Assembly: GCF_042678945.1 (NCBI RefSeq)
Contig: NZ_JBHTLM010000025.1
Span: 1 to 64,000, forward strand
Length of the DNA stretch: 64,000 bases
Direction: 5' to 3'
Origin: Fontibacillus puldeungensis
GTDB lineage: Bacteria; Bacillota; Bacilli; Paenibacillales; Paenibacillaceae
This document shows positions 1 through 7,538 of this stretch, in pieces. Both the position numbers and the translations under genes were made by a program. The notes under the pieces are model-generated. The model saw only the letters and a program-made list of their open reading frames with translations. It had not been told where the DNA came from and did no database searches. Positions within the stretch are counted from its first letter, which is position 1. Each line of letters opens with the position of its first letter.

Positions 1-177
1 GAACTGAAAGCTAAAGACCAAGCGAGCTAGTTTTTTTGTGAATAAGCCGCTTTTTCTGGTAGTGGGACTTTTTTTGCTTTCTCGCTTCAGTATAACCATA
101 TTTAGGAACTTTATTTTCGTATAAAAATACAGCTACTGCACCTCGACCTGGTGCAAACGCTCGCTTGATGAAATAAA

Positions 178-216
178 GCTCCATTACATCCTCAAGTTGT
201 TGAGGAGTAATGGAGC
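178..216 (-). terminator. Terminator of the GH130/DUF1861 operon
   Basis: Minus-strand hairpin with outer arms GCTCCATTAC/GTAATGGAGC and an inner CTCAA/TTGAG stem, followed by TTTATTT. It lies 17 bp after the DUF1861 stop codon. Confidence 0.7.
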
Positions 217-232
217 ATCGCACTTTTTCCCA

Positions 233-1177
233 TTACTTTTCAAATTTAAGAAACGGATCGGGGATGCTCAGCTTTTGCGCTTCCGCATCGCTGATGCCGG
301 CATACAGCTCGGCCTTGCCGTCAGGGTGCCGGATGAGCCCGCCGCTAAACACAACGTCGACCAAATCCGGTCTCTTTGACGGACCGTCCAGGAAGTCTTT
401 CCGTTCCGCAATGATCTCCATGTCGGTGTAGTCGCCGGTAGTCGGATCAAGCGCGAAAATCATCGGGTAGTAGTGACGCCCTCCCTGATTATCGAAACGA
501 GCGATATGACCCAGCACGCCTATTTTTCCGTTCGAAAGGACGTGTATTTCGTTACACCCACCCCACTCCTCAGCCGAGAACTGGTCCATCAACGGTGCAT
601 GTTCCACCAACTCTGCTGTCAACTGACTCAAGTCGTCCACTTTTGTGAAGCCGATTTTTCCTCTTCCTCCCTTCTGTCCTTGCGGCCGGGTAAATACGCC
701 GATCGTTCCGTCCGGCAGCTCCACCAGGCGCAAATCCTTCATTTGGTCGGGGCCTTGAAAGAACGGCGCAAGCTTGGCAATACAAGCACCTTTATAAAAA
801 ATCGTGCGCCAGCTTAACGCATGCTCAATCATAGGGTGCGGGAACGTCTGCACACCGCCAAACACGAGCTCCCCGCCGATTCGCGTATAGAACGGGTCCT
901 GCAGCGTGAAGACTGGCGCACCCTCTCTGGGAACCCAGCTCTCCTGCCGCCGGACGAAAAACCGCACTTCCGATTCCTCGCTCTTGCGGTTCTCCGCCCG
1001 CCCGGCAATGACCAGCTCTCCTTCGTCCTCAAAAGGCGCCGAAATATTGTACACATCCCGGGTGCCTACGCCGTCGAACTTTATTTTTTCGACCGCTGCC
1101 GCTTTGTCCGCCTTATTTCTGTAAGCTTCGATCATGTCACTGCTAAATTGTACGCCGCCGCTTTTATATATCGCCAT
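233..1177 (-). CDS. DUF1861 family protein
   Basis: A 314-residue soluble protein resembling the DUF1861 family, which is found beside GH130 genes in Firmicutes. It has no signal peptide. Repeated short beta-rich stretches (LVFGGVQTFPHP near 105, GCNEIHVLSNGKIGVLGHI near 210) are compatible with a beta-propeller like that of its GH130 neighbour. The ATG follows a GGGGG ribosome site and lies 8 bp after the GH130 stop, so the two genes are translationally linked. It is the last gene of the operon, before the terminator at 178-216. Its biochemical role is not established. A role in handling beta-mannosides or related oligosaccharides is inferred from context only. Confidence 0.8.
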   Translation of the reverse strand: MAIYKSGGVQFSSDMIEAYRNKADKAAAVEKIKFDGVGTRDVYNISAPFEDEGELVIAGRAENRKSEESEVRFFVRRQESWVPREGAPVFTLQDPFYTRIGGELVFGGVQTFPHPMIEHALSWRTIFYKGACIAKLAPFFQGPDQMKDLRLVELPDGTIGVFTRPQGQKGGRGKIGFTKVDDLSQLTAELVEHAPLMDQFSAEEWGGCNEIHVLSNGKIGVLGHIARFDNQGGRHYYPMIFALDPTTGDYTDMEIIAERKDFLDGPSKRPDLVDVVFSGGLIRHPDGKAELYAGISDAEAQKLSIPDPFLKFEK

Positions 1178-1185
1178 AACCCCCG

Positions 1186-2289
1186 CTATCCTTTCGTTTT
1201 CGAGTGATTTAATGCATCCATCACCTGCGGAAGACTCACCGATACGGACGCCACGGAATCATCGGATGCCCCGTAGTACATGATCACTTGGTCCCCGCTC
1301 ACAATTGCGCCGCAAGCAAAAATGACGCTGTGGAAAAAGCCGCTCGTCTCATATTCGGCCTCAGGCACGATAAGCGGCCCCTCCATCCGGGCGATGACTC
1401 GATCGGGCTCCTCAAGCGACAACAGGGCCGCGCCCATGCAATACCGCTGACTTTGGTCAGCTCCGTGGTAGAGCAACAGCCAGCCTTCCTCGGTTTTGAT
1501 CGGAACACATCCGGCACCCATTCGGGTATCGTCCCAATGCCCTTCCCGCAATCCCATCAGGAAGCGGTGATTTCCCCAATGCCGCAGATCCGGCGATTCC
1601 GCGATCCAGATTTCCGGCTTGCCAATCCCTTCGGGAACGGGACGATGGAGCATGTAGTATTTTCCGCCGATCGCTTCCGGGAAAATGGCTGCATCTTTAT
1701 TCGTCGGCGCAAGAATCAGCCCTTCCCTGGTAAACGTGCTGAAATCTTCGGTGGTAATCCAGCCAACAGCGACGCCTCTCTCCGAGATGGCGCTGTAAGT
1801 GATATGGTACCGGTCTCCCATCTGCGTAATCCGCGGGTCCTCAATGCCCCAGCTTTCCAGCTCGCCCTCCGGCAAAATGCTCGGCTTCTCATCGATCACA
1901 AACCGCTGGCCGTCCCGGCTGCGCGCTACGCGCAAATGAGAGATCGAGGTCAAATACAAGGTATTCCCGCTGCAGTCCCGAATCACCCGAGGATCGGAAA
2001 GATCCAGATCGGCATCGCTCTTATCTATAGAAATCGTCTTCATGACGGACTCCACTGAATCCCCGTCCCTGCAGTCCAGATTAAGCACTGGCACCAGGAC
2101 ATGCTGCGGGTCGGTCTGCCGAGGCCGCTCCGCTACTCTCAACAGTAATATAATCTCATCCTGATACCGTGCCACACCGGCGTTAAATACGCCGAGCACC
2201 TCCCAGTCTGGATACGAGGGCGTCACATCGCGCGGGGTAATCAGCGGATTGCATGAAGATCGCTGAATCTCTATCATCTGTTCTATCAT
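1186..2289 (-). CDS. GH130 family glycoside phosphorylase or hydrolase
   Basis: A 367-residue cytoplasmic five-bladed beta-propeller enzyme of family GH130. Members phosphorolyse or hydrolyse beta-mannosides, for example mannosyl-glucose, beta-1,4-mannooligosaccharides or beta-1,2-mannosides. The IEDPR motif (149-153) contains the expected catalytic Asp, and GAGCVPIK (about 258-265) followed by LLYHGAD matches the propeller core. It is downstream of the two permeases, so imported oligosaccharide is probably processed inside the cell. Whether it is a phosphorylase depends on phosphate-binding residues that I cannot assign by eye. The ATG is 12 bp from a GAGGAGG site, which is rather long. Confidence 0.88.
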   Translation of the reverse strand: MIEQMIEIQRSSCNPLITPRDVTPSYPDWEVLGVFNAGVARYQDEIILLLRVAERPRQTDPQHVLVPVLNLDCRDGDSVESVMKTISIDKSDADLDLSDPRVIRDCSGNTLYLTSISHLRVARSRDGQRFVIDEKPSILPEGELESWGIEDPRITQMGDRYHITYSAISERGVAVGWITTEDFSTFTREGLILAPTNKDAAIFPEAIGGKYYMLHRPVPEGIGKPEIWIAESPDLRHWGNHRFLMGLREGHWDDTRMGAGCVPIKTEEGWLLLYHGADQSQRYCMGAALLSLEEPDRVIARMEGPLIVPEAEYETSGFFHSVIFACGAIVSGDQVIMYYGASDDSVASVSVSLPQVMDALNHSKTKG

Positions 2290-2313
2290 CTTGTACGATT
2301 TCCTCCTCTATTT

Positions 2314-3192
2314 TTAGTCTTTAATCCCCGTAAACGTAATACCTTCGATAAAATAACGCTGTGCCGCAAAAAACAGCAGGATGACCGGCAACGCCACAAT
2401 CGTGGACATGGCCATCAAATAATTCCACTGAGGCGCTTCATTGACGCCTCCCATAAAGAAATACATTCCCACATTCAGCGTATAGAGCTTCATATCGTTC
2501 AAATAAATCAGCGGTCCGAGGAAGTCGTTCCAATAACCCCGAAACGCAAAAATAGCAACTGCCAGCAGCGCCGGTTTGACCTGCGGGAGCATGATGTAGA
2601 AAAACGTTTGAAGAAAGTTCGAGCCGTCAATTTCCGCCGCATCGTCCAATTCCCTAGGAAGCGTCATAAAGAATTGACGGAGCAGGAAAATGTAGAACGG
2701 TCCCCAGGCCGTCCAAGCGCGAAGCACAAGCGGATCGAATTGTCCGATCAAGCCGAATTTTTGCCAGATCAAAAACGTTGGGATCAGCGTCACGTGAAAA
2801 GGCAGCATCATCGTTGCCAGCAGCACAAGAAAAATAATTTCGCTGCCGGGAAAACGAAACCGGGCAAACCCATAGGCGACAATAGTCGTACTCGCCAGCT
2901 CCGCGATAATCCCAAGAGCTACGATAAACACCGTATTGAACAGAAACTGGTTAAAAGGCATGGCCGTCCACGCTTCGACAAAATTCTGCCATTGCGGCGG
3001 GTCCGGTATCCACTTTGGCGGCCAGGCAAAGATATCCCCCTCAGCCTGCAGCGCGGTGGAAACCATCCAAAAGAACGGAACCAAAATGACTACAGCCAGC
3101 AAGGAAACGATAATATAGGTCAATGCCTTGTTGAAGAGCTTTATTTGTCTGCCGGAAACAAAACCCGAACGGGCAGTCGTCGTATTTGCCAT
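2314..3192 (-). CDS. Carbohydrate ABC transporter permease, MalG type
   Basis: A 292-residue integral membrane protein with about six hydrophobic segments. It carries the cytoplasmic EAA loop (DDAAEIDGSNF, then a conserved LP about ten residues on) that docks to the ATPase. It forms a heterodimeric channel with the permease encoded 15 bp upstream. The cluster has no ATPase gene, so a shared MsmX-type ATPase encoded elsewhere is expected, as in other CUT1 systems of Firmicutes. The substrate is probably the oligosaccharide used by the GH130 enzyme just downstream. Confidence 0.93.
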   Translation of the reverse strand: MANTTTARSGFVSGRQIKLFNKALTYIIVSLLAVVILVPFFWMVSTALQAEGDIFAWPPKWIPDPPQWQNFVEAWTAMPFNQFLFNTVFIVALGIIAELASTTIVAYGFARFRFPGSEIIFLVLLATMMLPFHVTLIPTFLIWQKFGLIGQFDPLVLRAWTAWGPFYIFLLRQFFMTLPRELDDAAEIDGSNFLQTFFYIMLPQVKPALLAVAIFAFRGYWNDFLGPLIYLNDMKLYTLNVGMYFFMGGVNEAPQWNYLMAMSTIVALPVILLFFAAQRYFIEGITFTGIKD

Positions 3193-3207
3193 GTGTGCAC
3201 CTCCTCT

Positions 3208-4197
3208 TTAGCGTCGTACATCTGTTTCATAGTGAACCCAGGCCGGGCTGGAACGGAAGACGAGCAAAGTGAGAATCAGGATAATAATGAACAGTACCCA
3301 GGCAATGGCCGAGGCTTCGCCCATATGCAGCTGCGTAAATCCGCGCTCATACACGAGCTGGTTCATAAATTTGCCCGCCGATGTCGTCGGCCGAACAAAC
3401 ATCGCCACCGTGAAAATTTGCAGCGCCCCGATCATGCCCATAATGACCTGCAGCAATATGACCGGCGAAATTTGCGGAACGGTAATATTTTTGAATTTGG
3501 CAAAGCGGCCCGCGCCATCGATTTCTGCAGCCTCGTACAGCGATCCGGGCACTCCCTGCAAGCCGGCCAGAAAGACGACCGTGTTCGTTCCGAAGATCCC
3601 CCATAAGCTCATAATGACAAAGGCCCCAAGCACATAAGTCGGATCCCCGAACCAATTGGGCTTATCGATGCCAAACAGGTTGAAAATCGGCGACAGTGCA
3701 TAGTTGATAATGCCGGACTCGCTGTTGAACATCCATCTCCACAGCAAAGCCACAGCCACCTCCGGCATGACGGCCGGGAGAAAATAGATCGTCCGATACA
3801 TGCCGATCCCCTTAATTTTTTTGTTCAGCAGCATCGCCACCAGCAACGCTCCGATTACGCCGATCGGCAGAGAAAAGGCCGCATAAAGCAGCGTGATTCG
3901 TATGGACGGCCAAAATTCCACATCGTTCGTAAACAGCTTGACATAGTTGCCGAGCCCGACCCACTGTGTTTTGCCGAATATTGAGGATTCGGTAAAGCTT
4001 AGATACAAGGAGTCAAGCAAAGGATACGCCGTAAAAATGATGAAACCTACGAGCCATGGGGAAACGAGGGCCAAACCAAGGGCCTGCTTTTTCTTCCAGC
4101 CCAGTCTTGAAAAAACGAAATAGATCACACTGCTGACCACGAGCAAGAAAGCTGGCACCAATAACCATCTAACCAGCGTCGCGACATGGTTCTCCAT
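3208..4197 (-). CDS. Carbohydrate ABC transporter permease, MalF type
   Basis: A 329-residue membrane protein with an extra N-terminal hydrophobic segment (about residues 8-30) and a permease core ending in hydrophobic helices. The EAA loop reads YEAAEIDGAGRF, followed by VPQISP. It partners the MalG-type permease downstream. The ATG follows GGGAGG at a good distance. A gap of about 90 bp containing a hairpin separates it from the solute-binding protein gene, a common way to give more binding protein than permease. Confidence 0.93.
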   Translation of the reverse strand: MENHVATLVRWLLVPAFLLVVSSVIYFVFSRLGWKKKQALGLALVSPWLVGFIIFTAYPLLDSLYLSFTESSIFGKTQWVGLGNYVKLFTNDVEFWPSIRITLLYAAFSLPIGVIGALLVAMLLNKKIKGIGMYRTIYFLPAVMPEVAVALLWRWMFNSESGIINYALSPIFNLFGIDKPNWFGDPTYVLGAFVIMSLWGIFGTNTVVFLAGLQGVPGSLYEAAEIDGAGRFAKFKNITVPQISPVILLQVIMGMIGALQIFTVAMFVRPTTSAGKFMNQLVYERGFTQLHMGEASAIAWVLFIIILILTLLVFRSSPAWVHYETDVRR

Positions 4198-4230
4198 ACC
4201 GTTTCCTCCCTTCTACGAAAGTGAGAGACA

Positions 4231-4258
4231 CCTGCCTTCAAAAACAAAGAGAGGCAGG
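4231..4258 (-). other. Intercistronic hairpin between binding protein and permease
   Basis: CCTGCCT/AGGCAGG arms around a pyrimidine-rich loop lie in the gap between the solute-binding protein stop and the first permease. There is no T-run, so it more likely slows mRNA decay or partly attenuates transcription than terminates it. Confidence 0.4.
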
Positions 4259-4286
4259 CACTGCCTCCCTATTCAGGTTCATGATG

Positions 4287-5609
4287 TTATTTCAAAGCAC
4301 TCTCAAGCAAAGGCTTGACCTTTGGAATCAGCTTTTCCGGATCGGCGCCTCCGTTGACGATCGGATCCATCAGCTGCGTCGAATACACATTATCCCAGTT
4401 CGGATATTTTTCCGAATAGCGGTAAGGTCTTGCATACTCCATGGAAGCGATGATCGCCTCCAGCGATTGGGCTTTTTCCGGGTGCATCTTTTGCAGGGTT
4501 GCCAAATCAGCCAGCGACGAGCGCGGCGGCATGATCTTCCAGTGATGGATGGCATCGGTCAAATCAAGCAAAGCGTCAAACGCTGCATCCGAATGTTTCG
4601 TTTTTGCGTTGATCCCCATGCCGAGGATGTCGGCAAACGTAGCATGAGTGCCTGTCGGTCCCGCCGGAACCATATAGGCCTGCACGTTTTTCACCGTTGA
4701 ATCCAGGTCGTCGGCAGCGCCGCCCATGAACATGGCTACCTGGCTGTTGCGGAACATCTTGTCGAAGCCGCGGTCACGAATAATTTGCTGCGTCGGAACC
4801 AGTGGTCCCTGAATCAAATCGCTATAAAATTTGAGCGCCTTCACGGCTTCCGGAGAATCGATCGGCGACTTGCCGTCCTCCGTAATGACCTCGCCGCCAT
4901 TTTGCCAAATGAACATTTGTGAAGGCGGCCAGCCGTTTAACGAAAAGCCCCATTGAGCGGTCGATTTGGCATCAAAACCGGCTTCGCCCGGATGCTTGCC
5001 GTTTTTATCGATCGTCAGCTTTGTAGCCGCATCAGTGAATTCCTTCCAGGTCCAGTTTTTGTCCGGATAACTTACTCCCGCTTTATCAAAAAGTGCCTTG
5101 TTGACGTAAAGCACCACCGGCTGCTGAAGCCAAGGAAGGCCATAAATTTTATCGCTGTTCATAAACGGCTGAAGCGAAGCTTTGTAGTAATCGTCGATTT
5201 TTGCCGCAGCGTGGCTGGACCCTTTCAAGCGATCCGTAATATCGAGCATAACGCCTTGAGCTGCAAACTGAGCCGCCCGCTGTGCGTTAACCCAGAACAG
5301 ATCGGGACCGGAATCCCCACTTAATTGCGTAATGATCCGCGTGTCAAATTCCGCCGGGTTGGAATCCTGAATGATGGTGTAGGTCTTCGACTTCTTGTTT
5401 AGATCGTCCAGAATCTTCTGCAGCTCCTTGGCTTCATCGGCGCCGGCCCAGGTCGACAAATGAATCTCTACCTTCTTTGCGGCTCCGGAATCCCCGGCAT
5501 TGCCCTTCTGATCTCCTTTGGCCTCTCCACCACCATTGCCGGAGCATGCGGTCAGCGCCATAGACAAGGCAAGAACCAAGACCATTGCAAATGAGAAACT
5601 CTTTTTCAA
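4287..5609 (-). CDS. Sugar ABC transporter substrate-binding lipoprotein
   Basis: A CUT1-type extracellular solute-binding protein of about 440 residues. The N-terminus has a KK charge, a hydrophobic stretch and the lipobox LTAC followed by a Gly/Asn/Glu/Ala-rich linker, so it should be lipid-anchored outside the membrane. I place the start at the TTG at 5609 because AGGGAGGT lies 7 bp upstream. The longer ATG reading frame (to 5663) would add 18 residues before the signal sequence and has no ribosome site. It is the first gene of the operon, divergent from the LacI regulator at 5954, and feeds the two permeases downstream. Confidence 0.92.
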   Translation of the reverse strand: MKKSFSFAMVLVLALSMALTACSGNGGGEAKGDQKGNAGDSGAAKKVEIHLSTWAGADEAKELQKILDDLNKKSKTYTIIQDSNPAEFDTRIITQLSGDSGPDLFWVNAQRAAQFAAQGVMLDITDRLKGSSHAAAKIDDYYKASLQPFMNSDKIYGLPWLQQPVVLYVNKALFDKAGVSYPDKNWTWKEFTDAATKLTIDKNGKHPGEAGFDAKSTAQWGFSLNGWPPSQMFIWQNGGEVITEDGKSPIDSPEAVKALKFYSDLIQGPLVPTQQIIRDRGFDKMFRNSQVAMFMGGAADDLDSTVKNVQAYMVPAGPTGTHATFADILGMGINAKTKHSDAAFDALLDLTDAIHHWKIMPPRSSLADLATLQKMHPEKAQSLEAIIASMEYARPYRYSEKYPNWDNVYSTQLMDPIVNGGADPEKLIPKVKPLLESALK

Positions 5610-5757
5610 ATGAATGACCTCCCTGAGTAAATGATTTTTTGTGTTAGGAACACCTAACGACACGCTGTATGTCGATCCTTAATCATTCGTTATCTCCCTC
5701 TTCCCTCCTCCCATTAATTACTCACTTGGAAAATGACAAATCCTTAAAAGTAATTAT

Positions 5758-5785
5758 TTTGTAACGTTATTATTTGGATTACAAA
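5758..5785. promoter_or_regulatory. Inverted repeat, candidate LacI operator 1
   Basis: TTTGTAA and TTACAAA arms separated by 14 bp lie upstream of the transporter operon, in the divergent region shared with the LacI gene. The same words recur in the repeat at 5874-5906. Confidence 0.45.
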
Positions 5786-5873
5786 TACATTATCTTCTCA
5801 TTTGGCAGCGCTGTCAAGTATGTTTTCCCGAAAACAGAGACGGAATTTCGTTATTTTAAAGTCGTTATTTACA

Positions 5874-5906
5874 TTACAAAAATAATAATGTATATTAATT
5901 TTGTAA
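5874..5906. promoter_or_regulatory. Inverted repeat, candidate LacI operator 2
   Basis: TTACAAAA and TTTTGTAA, a perfect 8-bp inverted repeat with a 17-bp AT-rich centre, lies about 50 bp before the LacI start. It shares TTACAAA/TTTGTAA with the site at 5758-5785, so the pair may bind one regulator tetramer. AT-richness raises the chance of coincidence. Confidence 0.45.
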
Positions 5907-5953
5907 CGTGACAAATTATCAATATTGAAGAAGCTGTAGAGAGGATAAATGAG

Positions 5954-6967
5954 ATGAGTAAAAAAGTCGTTATGCAGGATATTGCAGACCGGTTGAATAT
6001 ATCCAAAAATTCGGTCTCTCAAGCGTTGGCCGGAAAAGACGGGGTCAGTGAGGAGACAAGAAGAAAAATTATCGAGACCGCTGAGGAGATGGGCTATCGC
6101 TATCCGAAGAAGGAATCGGATGACGATCAAAAACAAGTCAAGACCATCGGACTCATTGCCTCTGAATTCGCTTTTTCGATGAAGAACTTCTTTGGAGAGA
6201 TTTATTTGTCCATCGAGCGAGAGGCTCAGCGCCACGGGATTAAACTGCTGATTCAATCCGTTACCCCGGAAATGCGGGATCGGCTGAGCCTCCCTTCATT
6301 TATAGAGGATAACCAGGTGGACGGCATTTTGATCCTTTCTCATGTCAGTACCCCCTACATTGAAAAGGTGCTGGCCCAAGACATTCCAACCGTCTTGATT
6401 GACCACCATCACCCGCTGCTGCAAACCGACGCGGTGCTGACGAATAACCGGTTCGGCGCCTACACCGCCGTTAAGCATCTGCTCGATCTGAATCATCGTG
6501 ACATCGCCGTGATCGGTCACGTCGACATGTCCCCCAGCTATCAGGAACGCTGGGAGGGCTACTTGCTCGCTCTAAGAGAGCATGGCCTGGAGGCTCGGGA
6601 GGACCGGATGTTCATCCGCGTCAGCGAGGACGAGGCTTCTATCGACATGATTATTCGAGGTATCGCGGAGCAGCCGACCGCCTGGTTTTGCTTGAACGAC
6701 GGGTATGGGTTTTACGTATGCTCCTCGCTGCGCAACCTGGGAATTCAAATTCCGGATAAGGTGTCGGTATGCGGATTCGACAACACCCATTTCTCGCAAA
6801 TGTCCGTCCCGAAAATTACGACGATGGATATCGATCTGCCACTATTCGCTCACAAAGCCTTTGCCCAACTGCTTTGGCGCATCGGCCACCCGGACGAAGT
6901 CTACGAGGAAATACTGCTGCCCACCCATTTGCTTCAGCGTGAATCTACGGCAAAATGCAAACGTTAA
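5954..6967 (+). CDS. LacI family transcriptional regulator
   Basis: A 337-residue LacI/GalR regulator. Residues 6-50 form the helix-turn-helix and hinge (MQDIADRLNISKNSVSQALA), followed by a periplasmic-binding-protein-like effector domain with CGFDNTHFSQM near 275 and the family's conserved C-terminal strand order. It is transcribed away from the GH130 transporter operon and most likely represses it until the imported sugar or a product binds. Two TTACAAA/TTTGTAA inverted repeats lie in the shared promoter region. The inducer cannot be read from the sequence. Confidence 0.93.
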   Translation: MSKKVVMQDIADRLNISKNSVSQALAGKDGVSEETRRKIIETAEEMGYRYPKKESDDDQKQVKTIGLIASEFAFSMKNFFGEIYLSIEREAQRHGIKLLIQSVTPEMRDRLSLPSFIEDNQVDGILILSHVSTPYIEKVLAQDIPTVLIDHHHPLLQTDAVLTNNRFGAYTAVKHLLDLNHRDIAVIGHVDMSPSYQERWEGYLLALREHGLEAREDRMFIRVSEDEASIDMIIRGIAEQPTAWFCLNDGYGFYVCSSLRNLGIQIPDKVSVCGFDNTHFSQMSVPKITTMDIDLPLFAHKAFAQLLWRIGHPDEVYEEILLPTHLLQRESTAKCKR

Positions 6968-6982
6968 GCGGCTGCAAACAAC

Positions 6983-7029
6983 AAGTGCGAGCTCCAGGAT
7001 CATTTATCCCGGCTGCTCGCACTTTTTTT
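6983..7029. terminator. Bidirectional terminator between LacI and haemoglobin genes
   Basis: AGTGCGAGC and GCTCGCACT arms close a hairpin followed on the plus strand by eight Ts. It sits between the convergent LacI (+) and truncated haemoglobin (-) genes. Confidence 0.8.
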
Positions 7030-7035
7030 TAAGGA

Positions 7036-7392
7036 TCACTTATACAAAATATCTCCGCGCAAGGTTTCCACCTTTTCGATCGCCTGCGAAATATCCTCCT
7101 CCGACACACTGTAGTGGGCCAGCGCCGCCCGTAGATGTCCGACGATCGCATTGAAATGGACAGGCTCCAAATGCATCCCCTCATGTGCCTTTGCCATCGA
7201 TCCGCCGGTGTATTGATTCGGCCCGCCCAGCGCAAAGCTTATAAATTGGGTCTGATGCTTTCGCTGTTTGTCCATATCCGTATGCTCGAAAAATTGTGAA
7301 ACGGTCTGATCGGCAAGTACCAAATCATAAAAATAGTCCACTACTTTGGCAATAGCCGGCTCCCCGCCTACTTTCTCATAGATTGATGGCAT
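7036..7392 (-). CDS. glbN: Group I truncated haemoglobin
   Basis: A 118-residue two-over-two haemoglobin of the TrHb1 group. It keeps the N-terminal glycine turn (YEKVGGEPAI), aromatic residues of the B helix (YFYDLVL), the FF of the CD corner, a Gln in the E-helix region (KHQTQF) and a KAH sequence near 70 that should provide the proximal haem ligand. Such proteins bind O2 and NO and can oxidise NO to nitrate. It is divergent from the quinol NO reductase gene 138 bp away, which supports a role in NO removal. The promoter region has no FNR or NsrR site that I can identify with confidence. Confidence 0.9.
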   Translation of the reverse strand: MPSIYEKVGGEPAIAKVVDYFYDLVLADQTVSQFFEHTDMDKQRKHQTQFISFALGGPNQYTGGSMAKAHEGMHLEPVHFNAIVGHLRAALAHYSVSEEDISQAIEKVETLRGDILYK

Positions 7393-7538
7393 TTGATCCG
7401 CAGCTCCCTTACTTTTTTGCTAATAGTTTATCCAAATATTGCCATAAACATTCTATTGCGATGTGAATTGTGTTGGGTGGAATAATGTGGACATATTGGG
7501 GAAATAGTACTCACATAAATTGAGGAGATGTGGGTCCT

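Noticed and set aside
11..223. 70-residue minus-strand ORF at the left edge
   Set aside because: Its first codons lie inside the terminator hairpin at 178-216, it has no proper ribosome site and no recognisable domain.
2608..3606. 332-residue plus-strand ORF
   Set aside because: It lies opposite two permease genes with clear EAA loops and has a low-complexity charged composition.
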